Shown in pieces: positions 36,434 through 47,915 of a DNA stretch of 64,000 nt. The stretch covers positions 10,913,303 through 10,977,302 of the forward strand of contig NW_024756914.1 in assembly GCF_018991925.1 (NCBI RefSeq), in the 5' to 3' direction. Source of the stretch: Homarus americanus (Eukaryota > Arthropoda > Malacostraca > Decapoda > Nephropidae). The notes beneath the pieces were generated by a model. It saw nothing but the letters and a program-made list of their open reading frames with translations. It did no database searches and was not told the origin of the DNA. Position 1 is the first letter of the stretch. Every line of letters begins with the position of its first letter. The position numbers and the translations under genes are program-made.

Positions 36434-39400
36434 ATGCACAACAACCGGCGGCGGAAGAAGCGGCCCAGCTATGGTGTCCGCACGGTGGAGATCACTAAGG
36501 GTAAGAATGGCTTTGGCTTCACCATCAGTGGACAGGCGCCTTGCATCCTCTCGTGCATCGTGCCCGGGTCGCCGGCCGAGCGGGCCGGCCTGCGTCCCGG
36601 CGACTACCTTATCGCCGTTAACAGCCAGAACGTGAGCAAGGCTCCTCATGATGATGTAGTTCGTCTCATTGGCCTCTCCAAGCTCCTCAAGCTCCAGATC
36701 GCCGAGAACTACTACTCCGACAGCTCTGACGACGAGTTTGTGACGGTAAATCGTCCCAAACCTAAGTATCCTAATCGGCTGAGGCACAAGAACCAGCAGA
36801 CGCGAGCTGAAAAAGTGGTGCGCGACTTGCAGAGTGGAGCCATTTTCAGTGAACACACGGCCATCCACCTCGGCGAAGCGGCGCTCCTGTCAGATCGCGA
36901 TGCCTGGCCCGAGTCTGCTTTCCCACCTAAGGCGCCCCTCACGCCCACGCCAAAGGGTCTCACGGTATCCGCCTCCGTGTCTCCAGTGCCCGAAGGCCTC
37001 GGTGAGAGAGATGGGGGTCCACCTGCAGCGCCGTCGACGTCCCCCACACGGTTAAGACCGGACCAGATTCATCTAGTTATGGCGGAGGCGCGGCAGGTGA
37101 CCCGGACGCCTCGGCCAGTCAAGGAGCCCCAGCACCCACCAAGACCGAGACATGTAGTCAAGAAGAAGGATAAATCCCCCAAGGCCAAACTCAGGCATCA
37201 CCCTCAGACCCTCCCACCTGATGCTGTCCAGCAGCAGCTGGCGGCGACTCACCAGCATCACCATCAACAGCAGCAGCAACAACAACAGCAACATCACCAA
37301 CAACAGCTTCAGCAGCAACAACAGCAACAACAACAGCAACAGCATCTTCAACAGCAACAACAGCAACACTTACAACAACAACAGAAACAACACCTACAAC
37401 AGCAGCACCTGCAACAGCAACAACATACACAGCAACAGCTTCTTCACCACCAACAGCAACAGACTCAGAGACAGCAGTCACCTGTGCAGCAACAGCAGCA
37501 TTCTGGTATGTGGGTGGAGCTACCGAGTGGCTCCGGGATGGAAGCATACAATGTATTAACTGAACAAGAGATCAACAAGTTGTTGTACCCAACCTTGGCA
37601 GAGCTGCAACAACAGGCAGCCCCAAACGACCTGGGAGAGGCACTCTACCGTGCTGTAGTGGGTTATCTCGGTACTATTGAGATGCCCAAAGAACCTCAGG
37701 GGGGATCGCGTCTCACCGCCATAAGAAATTGTATCCGACGCCTTCGGATCGAGAAAAAGGTTCACACGCTGGTTCTAATGTCAGTGTTTACGGAGCGCGT
37801 GGTACTGACCAACCCCCACGGCCTCACGCTGGCGCAGTACCCGGCTGAGAGAATCACTTTTTGTGGTGTATATGCTGACGACAAGAAATTCTTTGGGCTG
37901 GTGACTGTCCACGGCGCCTCAGGGGACGAGTTGAGTGATGGCAGCCAGGATGGTGGGAGCGTTTCATCATCATGTCATGTTTTTATGGTGGATCCCCGCA
38001 TGGTGCAGCACTCTGACCACGCCAAGAGAGCCAAAAATTTCCGTCTGGAATGTACGCCACATCCAGAGGCGCACCACTGCCAGGAGTTCCCGGACTCAGC
38101 AGACCCGATTCTTCATGCTATCATGAGTCTGTACAGAAATCGGGTGGGGTTCCACCTGGACACCGGCGCGCCAGGCCTCATCGACGTGGAGGCGCAGATG
38201 TCGCCCCAGCACTCCAACACTTCTTCCAACTCCTCCAACTCTGACTCCGGCATCGGGTTTCGAGACGACGGTGGTCACCATTATCACCACAGTGACCGTG
38301 TCTTCGTTGTCGAGGTTGACGACAACCAGCGTATGAGAATACAGAACTTCCAGTTGGTTAGTAACCTTCGCGCCAACCTCAATGAGAACCTACAGGCCAA
38401 TCTGGAGAACCACCGGGTCAATATGGACAACCACAGGGGTAATCTGGATAACCACAGAGGTCTGGATAATCATAGAGCGAATATTGACAACCTTAGAGGT
38501 AATATGGACAACCATAGAGCAAATCTGGAGAATCTCAGGGCGAATTTAGATAACCATAGAGCGAACTCTACTGATAATTTTCGGGGTAACTTGGAGACTC
38601 ATCGAGAGAACCATCGGGGTCACTTAGACAACCACAGAGGCAATATTAGTGGTGGGTATGGCAGCAGTATGAGTGGTACAGTGAGCGACAACATACCCAG
38701 TAGTCTAGGGCCCTCGGTGCTACGTGCCAATATTAATGAGTTCAGTTACTCCAGTGCCAATAACCTGCGTGCCATTGCAAATGATAAGTTACTTGTCAGT
38801 TCTAGTGACAACAATATTAGTAATAAGTTACTGGACAACGTGCGTGCCAATGTGAACGATCATTTGCGAGTGAGCGTGACGGACAAGGTGCTAGGTAACG
38901 TTGACAACCTGCGTGTGAGCGTGAGTGACGCCAAGCGATTAAGTGACCTCCGTGCCAGTCTTGCCGAGAGTAGGGCCAGCCTAGGTGATGGCCGCACCAG
39001 CATCACAGACGACTTGCGGGCAGCGCTCGAAGACGACATGCGAGCCAACCTAGGAGAAGTTCGGCTCAATGTGGACGGTCGTACCAGTATTACTGATGAC
39101 ATGCGGCTAGCTAGGGATCGGGGCGTCACCAAGACCCCCGTTGTTGAGTGTACAAATACTCCAGAATCGGGTCGGCTCACCGTCAGGGCCATGCCGGACC
39201 CGGTGGGGTTTGAGAGGTCGCCGGGATTCTTAGCCTCCAGTGACTCACCGATTCATGTGGCCTCTATGAGGCATTCCATGCACAAATACCTTCAGCACAA
39301 ACAAGAACATTTAGTGAAGGTCTCTCAAAAGATTAATCGACGTGAGTCTGACACTGGTGGCATCCATCCTCTGAGTGTGCGGGCCTTCTCCCCGGCTACC

Positions 39401-40006
39401 ACCAAGGCCCCGACACCCACCGTTGCTAATGGCCCTCAGGACGCACTCGATCTCGAGTTATCCCTTAAACTGTCCCCAAAAGTGTTTGGAGTGCCTCAGC
39501 TTCCTTTGGGTACAGGATTATCTCCCCTGCGGCCTCGAGCACCGTCAGAGAGGTCGTATACTCGTTCCCTGGAAGACCTGCGTGACTCATCCACCAGCGA
39601 CGGTGTCAATGCTCCCCTGGGTAGTGGAGGATGTGGCAGCAGCTTTCGTGACGGGTCTGAGAGCGATCACGGACTGGACCGGCTGCGGCACGTGCCACTC
39701 ACCCCTCTGGCCAGACTCCTTCACGCTTCTGAGAACAACCTCACGCGTTATGGTCACATCTACCCCTCAGAGCACCACCGCGGCGCCTTCCGAGCCGTTC
39801 AACCACGCACACGCCGGGAATCCTCATCCGCCGCCCTTGGCGTGGGCGTTGTGCCCCGTATGGGCGGCCTGGTGGGTGTAGGCGTCCCACTTGACTCCGG
39901 AGATGAACACACAGAGACTACTGAGAACACGGGAGAGCAGGAGGGCAGCCAGGACGTACACCCGCCCACCCAGGACGAGTTCTCACATGACTCCGACTCT
40001 GAACAG
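36434..40006 (+). CDS. RGS12: RGS12/loco family regulator, large N-terminal exon (PDZ + PTB)
   Basis: A 1191-codon exon segment starting at ATG 36434 (context ggagcc) and ending at a phase-0 donor. Residues about 16-90 are a PDZ domain with the GFGF binding loop and SGQAPCILSC...GSPAERAGLRPGD, very close to the RGS12 PDZ. About 265-356 is a Gln/His tract. About 407-571 is a PTB domain (YLGTIEM, AIRNCIRRLR, YPAERI, FFGLVT, SCHVFMVDP, ...FPDSADPILH), again RGS12-like. About 600-610 holds NSDSGIG, found at the same place in RGS12. About 644-738 is a seven-residue repeat, and a second repetitive stretch (DGRTSITDD twice) follows near 855-890. In animals this family accelerates GTP hydrolysis on Gi/o alpha subunits. 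The PDZ and PTB parts recruit receptors, channels and signalling partners. The RGS, Ras-binding and GoLoco domains must come from later exons. An ATG at 36389 is rejected because it overlaps the acceptor tract. The symbol is by homology; the fly relative is loco. Confidence 0.88.
37228..37500 (+). repeat. CAG/CAA tract encoding poly-Gln in the RGS12-like exon
   Basis: Mixed CAG and CAA codons with some CAT/CAC (His), Leu and Thr encode an interrupted Gln/His-rich linker of about 90 residues between the PDZ and PTB domains. Codon mixing suggests it is maintained as protein rather than as a pure microsatellite. Confidence 0.9.
38359..38646 (+). repeat. Coding 21 bp repeat giving heptads N-H-R-x-N-[LIM]-[DE]
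   Basis: About 12 tandem seven-residue units such as NHRGNLD, NHRANID, NLRGNMD and NHRANLE occur C-terminal to the PTB domain. Codons differ between copies (aaccacaga, aaccataga, aatctcagg), so the repeat is old at DNA level but conserved at protein level. One unit lacks a residue, and two later units are interrupted (NSTDNFRGN, THRENHRGH). Confidence 0.9.
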
Positions 40007-40012
40007 GTGAGT
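40007..40012 (+). other. Splice donor of the RGS12-like exon
   Basis: cag|gtgagt is a strong consensus donor following the acidic DSDSEQ codons. Reading through it would add only eight residues before a stop. Confidence 0.85.
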
Positions 40013-40148
40013 ACCAAGTCGTTATTAACATGATATGGTACAGGTGTGTGTGTTATTCTATTGAGCGTTGAATTGGTATTACATGGTAGTGTAGGCGGAG
40101 TTTAAATGAATGTTTAGGGTTGATCCACTCCCCCCATGTGCTATTATT

Positions 40149-40170
40149 GAGAGAGAGAGAGAGAGAGAGC
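40149..40170. repeat. Short (GA)n microsatellite
   Basis: About 10 GA units in the intron after the RGS12-like exon. Confidence 0.9.
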
Positions 40171-40411
40171 AGCTGTCACACCAGCCGTTGTGTCGCCTAT
40201 GGTCGGTCGGTATTATCACATGAGGTTGCCCCACAAAAGGCTGGCTTTATGTTGGAACAGAGGGGGAGGGGAGGCGAGGCGGGTACACAATGGTCCTCCG
40301 GCTATTTACACGCTGCCACTTCCGTCTGGACTGGTCGAGTCGCTCATGAGGAGGAGGAGTCGAGGATGAAGGGATCGAGGGAGGTTGAGGGGAGAGGGTC
40401 AGGGCTAACAG

Positions 40412-41542
40412 CTCAGCACAGTACGGCACAGCTCAGTACAGTACGGCACAGCTCAGTACAGTACGGCACAGCTCAGTACAGTACGGCACAGCTCAGTACA
40501 GTACAGCACAGCTCAGCACAATGCAGCACAGCTCAGCACAGTACGGCACAGCTCAGCACAGTACAGCACAGCTCCAGCACAGTACAGCACAGCTCAGTAC
40601 AGTACAGCACAGCTCAGTACAGTACGGCACAGCTCAGCACAGTACAGCATAGCTCAGCACAGTACGGCACAGCTCAATACAGTGCAGCATAGCTCAGCAC
40701 AGTACGGCACAGCTCAGTACAGTACAGGCACAGCCTCAACAGTACGGCACAGCTCAGTACAGTGCAGCATAGCTCAGCATAGTACGGCACAGCTCAGTAC
40801 AGTACGGCACAGCTCAGCACAGTACGGCACAGTACGGCTCGCTCAGTACAGTACGGCATAGATCAGCGCAGTACGGCACAGCTCAATAGCAGTACGGCAC
40901 AGCTCAGCACAGTGCAGCACAGCTCAGCACAGTACGGCACAGCTCAGTACAGTACGGCACAGTACGGCACAGCTCAATACAGTGGCAAGCTCAGTACAGT
41001 GGCACAGCTCAATACAGTACGGCACAGCTCAGTACAGTACGGCACAGCTCAATACAGTACGGCACAGCTCAATACAGTACGGCACAGCTCAATACAGTAC
41101 AGCACAGCTCAATACAGTGCAGCACAGCTCAGTACAGTACGGCACAGCTCAGTACAGTACGGCACAGCTCAATACAGTGCAGCACAGCTCAGTACAGTAC
41201 AGCACAGCGCTCAATACAGTACGGCACAGCTCAGTACAATTGCGGCAGCTCAATACAGTACGGCACAGCTCAATACAGTACGGCACAGCTCAGTACAATT
41301 GCGGCACAGCTCAATACAGTGCAGCACAGCTCAGTACAGTACGGCACAGCTCAGTACAGTACAGCACAGCTCAATACAGTACGGCACAGCTCAGCATACA
41401 GTACGGCACAGCTCAGCACAGTACGGCACAGCTCAGTACAGTACAGCACGCTCAATACAGTACGGCAGCTCAATACAGTTCAGCACAGCTCAATACAGTA
41501 CGGCACTAGCTCAGCACAGCACGACACAGCTCAGTACAGTAC
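40412..41542. repeat. 20 bp array built of four pentamers (CAGTA CAGTA CGGCA CAGCT)
   Basis: The unit of 20 bp (about 55 copies) is itself four 5-mers. Common variants are CAGCA or CAATA for CAGTA, and CAGCA for CGGCA. On the opposite strand it reads AGCTG TGCCG TACTG TACTG, the same TACTG/CTGTA core as the other pentamer arrays. It is open in plus frames (Ser-Thr-Val-Gln-His repeats). It starts about 400 bases after the donor, so it is intronic. Confidence 0.95.
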
Positions 41543-41763
41543 AGTTGGACGAGAATGTAGACACTGCTTGGAGTTTAAGATACTCAATGAATGCTCAGAT
41601 AGATACCGCGCTTAACGTCCCTCTATTGTACCATATTTGATCACTTGTTCCTGCTCTTGTCACGCCTGTAAGTCTCGCACAGTCTACGTCACTTCAGCGT
41701 TTACAGGGGCTCTTCAGGTTTTGTGGCAGAGTTGTGTTGGTTTATATTCGATAGAAGGAAACA

Positions 41764-41951
41764 ATAATAAACATTATATGGAATTATTTTTATTATTATT
41801 TTTTATTTTTTTTATTGTTGTTATTATTATTGTTATTATTATTATTATTATTATTGTTATTATTATTATTATTGTATTATTATTATTATTGTTATTATTA
41901 TTATTATTGTTATTATTATTATTAATATTATTGTTGTTGTTGTTATTATTA

Positions 41952-41989
<38 letters not shown>

Positions 41990-42036
41990 GTTATTATTAT
42001 TATTATTATTTATTATTATTATTAATATTATTGTTG

Positions 42037-42125
<89 letters not shown>
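41764..42125. repeat. (TTA)n microsatellite with TTG interruptions
   Basis: Mostly TTA/ATT with scattered TTG, uninterrupted at 42040-42124. Confidence 0.97.
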
Positions 42126-42149
42126 GACGGACAGTGGGGCGGAGGAATG

Positions 42150-42440
42150 AGAGTGGTGGTGGTCGTGGTGGCGGCGGTGGTGGTGGTGGTGGCGGCGGTG
42201 GTGGTGGTGGTGGTGGCGGCGGTGGTGGTGGTGGTGGTGGTGGTGGTGGTGGTGGTGGTGGCGGTGGTGGTGGTGGTGGTGGCGGTGGTGGTGTGGTGGT
42301 GGCGGCGGTGGTGGTGGTGTGGCGGTGGTGGTGGTGGTGGTGGTGGTGGCTGGGCGGCGGCGGCGGCGGCGGCGGCGGCGATGTGGGGCGGCGGCGGCGG
42401 TGGTGTGGTGGTGGTGGTGGTGGTCGTGTTAGTGTTGGTG
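42150..42440. repeat. (GGT/GGC)n microsatellite
   Basis: G-rich trinucleotide tract with a GGC-only block at about 42355-42380. It passes without a break into the 18 bp minisatellite. Confidence 0.95.
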
Positions 42441-45400
42441 GTGGTAGTGGGTGATGGTCAGTAGTGGGTGGTGGTCAGTAGTGGGTGGTGGTCAAGTAGT
42501 GGGTGGTGGTAGTAGTAGTGGGTGGTGGTCAAGTGGTGGGTGGTGGTCAAGTGGTGGGTGGTGGTCAAGTGAGTGGGTGGTGGTCAAGTAGTGGGTGGTG
42601 GTCAAAGTGGTGGGTGGTGGTCAAGTAGTGGGTGGTGGTCCAGTGGTGGGTGGTGGTCAAGTAGTGGGTGGTGGTCAAGTAGTGGGTGGTGGTCCAGTAG
42701 TGGATGGTGGTCGAAGTGGTGGGTGGTGGTCAAGTAGTGGGTGATGGTCAAGTAGTGGGTGGTGGTCAAGTGGTGGTGATGGTCAAGTAGTGGTGGTGGT
42801 CAAGTAGTGGGTGGTGGTCAAGTGAGTGGGTGGTGGGTCAAGTAGTGGGTGGTGGTAGTAGTAGTGGGTGGTGGTAGTAGTAGTGGTGGTGGTCAAGTGG
42901 TGGGTGGTGGTCAAGTAGTGGGTGGTGGTCAAGTGGTGTGGTCAAGTAGTGGGTGGTGGTAGTAGTAGTAGTGGGTGGTGGTCAATTAAATGGTGGTGGT
43001 CAAGTAGTGGGTGGTGGTCAAGTAGTGGGTGGTGGTTGAGTAGTGGGTGGAGGTGGTCAAGTAGTGGGTGGTGGTCAAGTGGTGGTGGTGGTCAAGTAGT
43101 GGGTGGTGGTAGTAGTAGTGGGTGGTGGTCAAGTAGTGGGTGGTGGTCAAGTAGTGGGTGGTGGTCGAGTAGTGGGTGGTGGTCGAGTAGTGGGTGATGG
43201 TCGAGTAGTGGGTGGTGGTCAGAGTGGTGGTGGGTGTCAAGTAGTGGGTGGTGGTCAAGTAGTGGGTGGTGGTAGTAGTAGTGGGTGGTGGTCAAGTAGT
43301 GGGTGGTGGTCAAGTAGTGGGTGGTGGTCAAGTAGTGGGTGTATTGGTCCAGTGGTGGGTGGTGGTCAAGTAGTGGGTGGTGGTAGTATGGTGGGTGGTG
43401 GTCAAGTGGTGGGTGGTGGTCAAGTAGTGGGTGGTGGGTCAAGTGAGTGGGTGGTGGTAGTAGTAGTGGGTGGTGGTAGTAGTAGTGGGTGGTGGTCAAG
43501 TAGTGGGTGATGGTCAAGTGGTGGGTGGTGGTAGTAGTTTGGGTGGTGGTCAAGTGGTGGTGGTGGTCCAAGTAGTGGGTGGTGTGGTCAGAGTAGTGGG
43601 TGGTGGTTGAGTGGTGGTGGTGGTTGGTGGTGGGTGGTGGTCAGTGGTGGGTGTGGTGGTCAAGTAGTGGGTGGTGGTTGTTGCAGTGGGTGGTGGTCAA
43701 GTAGTGGGTGGTGGTCAAGTAGTGGGTGGTGGTTGTTGCAGTGGGTGGTGGTCAGTAGTGGGTGGTGGTCAGTAGTGGGTGGTGGTCAAGTAGTGGGTGG
43801 TGGTCAAGTAGTGGGTGGTGGTCAAGTAGTGGGTGTGGTGGTCGAAGTAGTGGGTGGTGGTCAAGTGGTGGGTGGTGGGTCAAGTAGTGGGTGGTGGTAG
43901 TAGTAGTGGGTGGTGGTCAAGTAGTGGGTGGTGGTCAGGTAGTGGGTGGTGGTCAAGTGGTGGGTGTGGTCAAGTGGTGGGTGGTGGTCAGTAGTGGGTG
44001 GTGGTCAAGTGGTGGTGGTGGTCAAGTAGTGGGTGGTGGTAGTAGTGGTGGGTGGTGGTCAAGTAGTGGTGTGGTGGTCAGTGGTGGTGGTGGTCAAGTA
44101 GTGGGTGGTGGTCCAGTAGTGGGTGGTGGTCAAGTAGTGGGTGGTGGTAGTAGTAGTGGTGTGGGTAATGGTGGGTGGTGGTCAAGTAGTGGGTGGTGGT
44201 CAAGTAGTGGGTGGTGGTCAAGTAGTGGGTGGTGGTCAGTGGTGGTGGTGGTGGTCAAGTAGTGGGTGGTGGTGTAGTAGTAGTGGGTGGTGGTCAAGTA
44301 GTGGGTGGTGGGTCAAGTAGTGGGTGGTGGTAGTAGTAGTGGGTGGTGGTCAAGTAGTGGGTGGTGGTAGTAGTAGTGGGTGGTGGTCAATTAGTGGGTG
44401 GTGGTCAAGTGGTGGTGTGGTGGTCAAGTGGGTGGTGGTTGGTGGTGGTGGTGGTAGTAGTAGTGGTGGTGGTGGTCAAGTGGTGGGTGGTGGTCAAGTA
44501 GTGGGTGGTGGTCAAGTAGTGGGTGGTGGTCAGTGGTGGGTGGTGGTCAAGTGGTGGGTGGTGGTCAAGTGGTGGGTGGTGGTCAAGTAGTGGGTGGTGG
44601 TAGTAGTAGTGGGTGGTGGTCTAGTAGTGGGTGGTGGTCAGAAGTGGTGGTGGTGTGGTCAAGTGGTGGGTGGTGGGTCAAGTAGTGGTGGTGTAGTAGT
44701 AGTGGGTGGTGGTCAAGTGGTGGGTGGTGGTCAAGTGGTGGGTGGTGGTCAAGTGGTGGGTGGTGGTAGTAGTAGTGGGTGTGGTGGTCAAGTAGTGGGT
44801 GGTGGTCAAGTAGTGGGTGGTGGTCAAGTGAGTGGGTGGTGGTAGTAGTAGTGGGTGGTGGTCAAGTGGTGGGTGGTGGTCCAAGTGGTGGGTGGTGGTC
44901 GAGTGGTGGGTGGTGGTCAGAAGTAGTGGGTGGTGGTTGTTGCAGTGGGTGGTGGTTGTTGCAGTGGGTGGTGGTCAAGTAGTGGGTGGTGGTCAAGTAG
45001 TGGGTGGTGGTTGTTGCAGTGGGTGGTGGTCCAGTAGTGGGTGGTGGTCCAGTAGTGGGTGGTGGTCAAGTGAGTGGTGGTGTGGTCAAGTAGTGGGTGG
45101 TGGTCAAGTGGTGGGTGGTGGTCAAGTAGTGGGTGGTGGTCAAGTGAGTGGGTGGTGTGTCAGTGGTGGGTGGTGGTCAAGTGATTGGGTGGTGGTTGTT
45201 GCAGTGGGTGGTGGTTAAGTGAGTGGGTGGTGGTTGTTGCAGTGGGTGGTGGTTCAAGTGGTGGGTGGTGGTCCAGTAGTGGGTGGTGGTCCAGTAGTGG
45301 GTGGTGGTTGTTGCAGTGGGTGGTGGTTAAGTAGTGGGTGGTGGTCAGTAGTGGGTGGTGGTCAGTAGTGGGTGGTGGTCCAGTAGTGGGTGGGGTCAAG

Positions 45401-47815
45401 TGGTGGGTGGTGGTTGTTGCAGTGGGTGGTGGTTAAGTGGTGGGTGGTGGTCCAGTAGTGGGTGGTGGTCCAGTAGTGGGTGTGGTCAAGTAGTGGGTGG
45501 TGGTCAGTGGTGGGTGGTGGTCCAGTAGTGGGTGGTGGTCAGTAGTGGGTGGTGGTCCAAGTAGTGGGTGGTGGTTGTTGCAGTGGGTGGTGAGTTAAGT
45601 AGTGGGTGGTGGTCCAGTGGTGGGTGGTGGTCCAGTGGTGGGTGGTGGTCCAGTAGTGGGTGGTGGTCAAGTAGTGGGTGGTGTGGTCCAGTAGTGGGTG
45701 GTGGTCAAGTAGTGGGTGGTGGGTTAAGTAGTGGTGGTGGTCAAGTAGTGGGCGGTGGTCAAGTGTGGGTGGTGGTCAAGTGGTGGGTGGTGGTCAGTAG
45801 TTGTGGTGGTCAAGTAGTGGGTGGTGGTCAGAGTAGTGGGTGGTGGTTAAGTAGTGGGTGGTGGTCAAGTGGTGGGTGTGGTGGTCAAGTAGTGGGTGGT
45901 GGTCAAGCAGTGGGTGGTGGTCAAGTAGTGGGTGGTGGTCAAGTGGTGGGTGGTGGGTCAAGTAGTGGGTGGTGGTCAAGTAGTGGGTGGTGGTCAGGTA
46001 GTGGGTGGTGTGTCAAGCAGTGGGTGGTGTGGTCAAGCAGTGGGTGGTGGTCAGGTAGTGGGTGGTGGTCAGGTAGTGGGTGGTGGTCAGTAGTGGGTTG
46101 TGGTCCAAGTGTGGGTGGTGGTCAAGTAGTTGGGTGGTGGCCAGAAGTGGTGGGTGGTGGTCAAGTAGTGGTTGGGTCAAGTAGTGGGTGGTGGTCAAGT
46201 AGTGGGTGGTGGTCAAGTAGTGGTGGTCAAGTAGTGGGTGGTGGTCAAGCAGTGGGTGGTGGTCAGGTAGTGGGTGGTGGTCAGGTAGTGGGTGGTGGTC
46301 AAGTAGTGGGTGGTGGTCAAGTAGTGGGTGGGTGGTCAAGTGGTGGGTGGTGGGTCCAGTAGTGGGTGGTGGTCAAGTAGTGGGTGGTGGTTAAGTAGTG
46401 GGTGGTGGTCAAGTGGTGGGCAGTGGTCAAGTAGTGGTGGTGGTCAAGTAGTGGGTGGTGGTCTTTTAGTGGGTGGTGTGGTCCAAGTAGTGGGTGGTGG
46501 TCAAGTAGTGGGTGGTGGTTAAGTGGTGGGTGGTGTGGTCAAGTAGTGGGTGGTGGTCAAGAGTGTGGGGTGGTGGTCAAGCAGTGGTGGTGGTCAGAGT
46601 AGTGGGTGGTGGTCAAGTGGTGGGTGTGGTGGTCAAGTGGTGGGTGGTGGTCAAGTGAGTGGGTGGTGGTCAAGTAGTGGGTGGTGGTCAGCAGTGGGTG
46701 GTGTGGTCAAGCAGTGGGTGGTGGTCGGAAGTGGGTGGTGGTCAGGTAGTGGGTGGTGGTCAAGTGGTGGGTTGGTCAGTAGTGGGTGGTGGTCAAGTAG
46801 TGGGTGGTGGCCAAGTAGTGGGTGGTGGTCAAGTAGTGGTTGGTGTGGTCAAGTGGTGGGTGGTGGTCAAGTAGTGGGTGTGGTCAAGTGGTGGGTGGTG
46901 GTCAATGGTGGTGGTGGTCAAGCAGTGGGTGGTGGTCAGGTAGTGGGTGGTGGTCAGGTAGTGGGTGGTGGTCCGTGAGTGGGTGGTAGCAAGTAGTGGG
47001 TGGTGGGTCAAGTAGTGGGTGGTGGCAAGTAGTGGGTGGTGTCAAGTAGTGGGTGGTGGTCAGCAGTGGGTGGTAGTCAAGTAGTGGGTGGTGGTCAAGT
47101 AGTGGGTGTGGTGGTCAAGTAGTGGGTGGTGGTCCAGTAGTGGGTGGTAGTCAAGTAGTGGGTGTGGTGGCCAAGTGAGTGGGTGGTGGTCAAGTAGTGG
47201 TTGGTGGTCAAGTAGTGGGTGGTGGTCAAGTAGTGGGTGGTGGTCAAGTAGTGGGTGTGGTGGTCAGTATTGGGTGGTGGTCAAGCAGTGGGTGGTGGTC
47301 AGCCAGTGGGTGGTGGTCAGGTAGTGGGTGGTGGTCAGGTGGTGGGTGGTCAGTAGTGGGTGGTGGTCCAGTGGTGGGTGGTGGTCAGTAGTGGGTGGGG
47401 TGCGTGGTGGTGGTGTCTAGTAGTGGGTGGTGGTCCAGTAGTGGGTGGTGGTCAAGTAGTGGGTGGTGGTTTAGTAGTGGGTGGTGGTCCAAGTAGTGGG
47501 TGGTAGTCAAGTAGTGGGTGGTGGTCAAGTAGTGGGTGGTGGTTAAGTAGTGGGTGGTGGTCAAGTAGTGGGTGGTGGTCAAGGCAGTGGGTGGTGGTCA
47601 AGTAGTGGGTGGTGGTCAAGTAGTGGGTGGTGGTCCAAGTAGTGGGTGGTGGTCAAGTAGTGGGTGGTGGGTCAGTGGTGGGTGGTGTGGTGGGTGCAGG
47701 CCAGTGTGGGTGGTGAGTCAGGTGAGTGGGTGGTGGTCAGAGTGGGTGGTGGTCAAGTGAGTGGGTGGTGGTCAAGTGAGTGGGTGGTGGTCCAGTAGTG
47801 GGTGGTGGGTCAAGT
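42440..47815. repeat. 18 bp G-rich minisatellite (GTAGTGGGTGGTGGTCAA), 5.4 kb
   Basis: Close to 300 copies of an 18 bp unit, with frequent variants (gtggtgggtggtggtcaa, ggttgttgca insertions at 43.6-45.6 kb, cagcagtgg near 45.9-47.3 kb). The plus strand carries regularly spaced GG and GGG tracts. The open frames (plus Gly-Gly-Gln-Val-Val, minus Leu-Asp-His-His-Pro) are repeat artefacts. The array runs straight into the assembly gap. Confidence 0.96.
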
Positions 47816-47915
47816 NNNNNNNNNNNNNNNNNNNNNNNNNNNNNNNNNNNNNNNNNNNNNNNNNNNNNNNNNNNNNNNNNNNNNNNNNNNNNNNNNNNNN
47901 NNNNNNNNNNNNNNN
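47816..47915. other. Assembly gap of 100 N
   Basis: Exactly 100 unknown bases, a conventional scaffold gap size, so the true distance is unknown. It separates a G-rich minisatellite from an AT-rich satellite. Confidence 0.99.

Noticed and set aside
36104..36868. 254-codon minus-strand frame opposite the PDZ region
   Set aside because: Shadow of the RGS12-like exon and the adjoining pentamer array; the plus strand has clear homology.
40149..40170. Second splice acceptor or exon start at the GA run
   Set aside because: No polypyrimidine tract or conserved coding sequence follows.
42922..47760. Gly/Val/Trp-rich plus frames and His/Pro/Thr-rich minus frames
   Set aside because: Translations of the 18 bp minisatellite, broken wherever the unit length changes.
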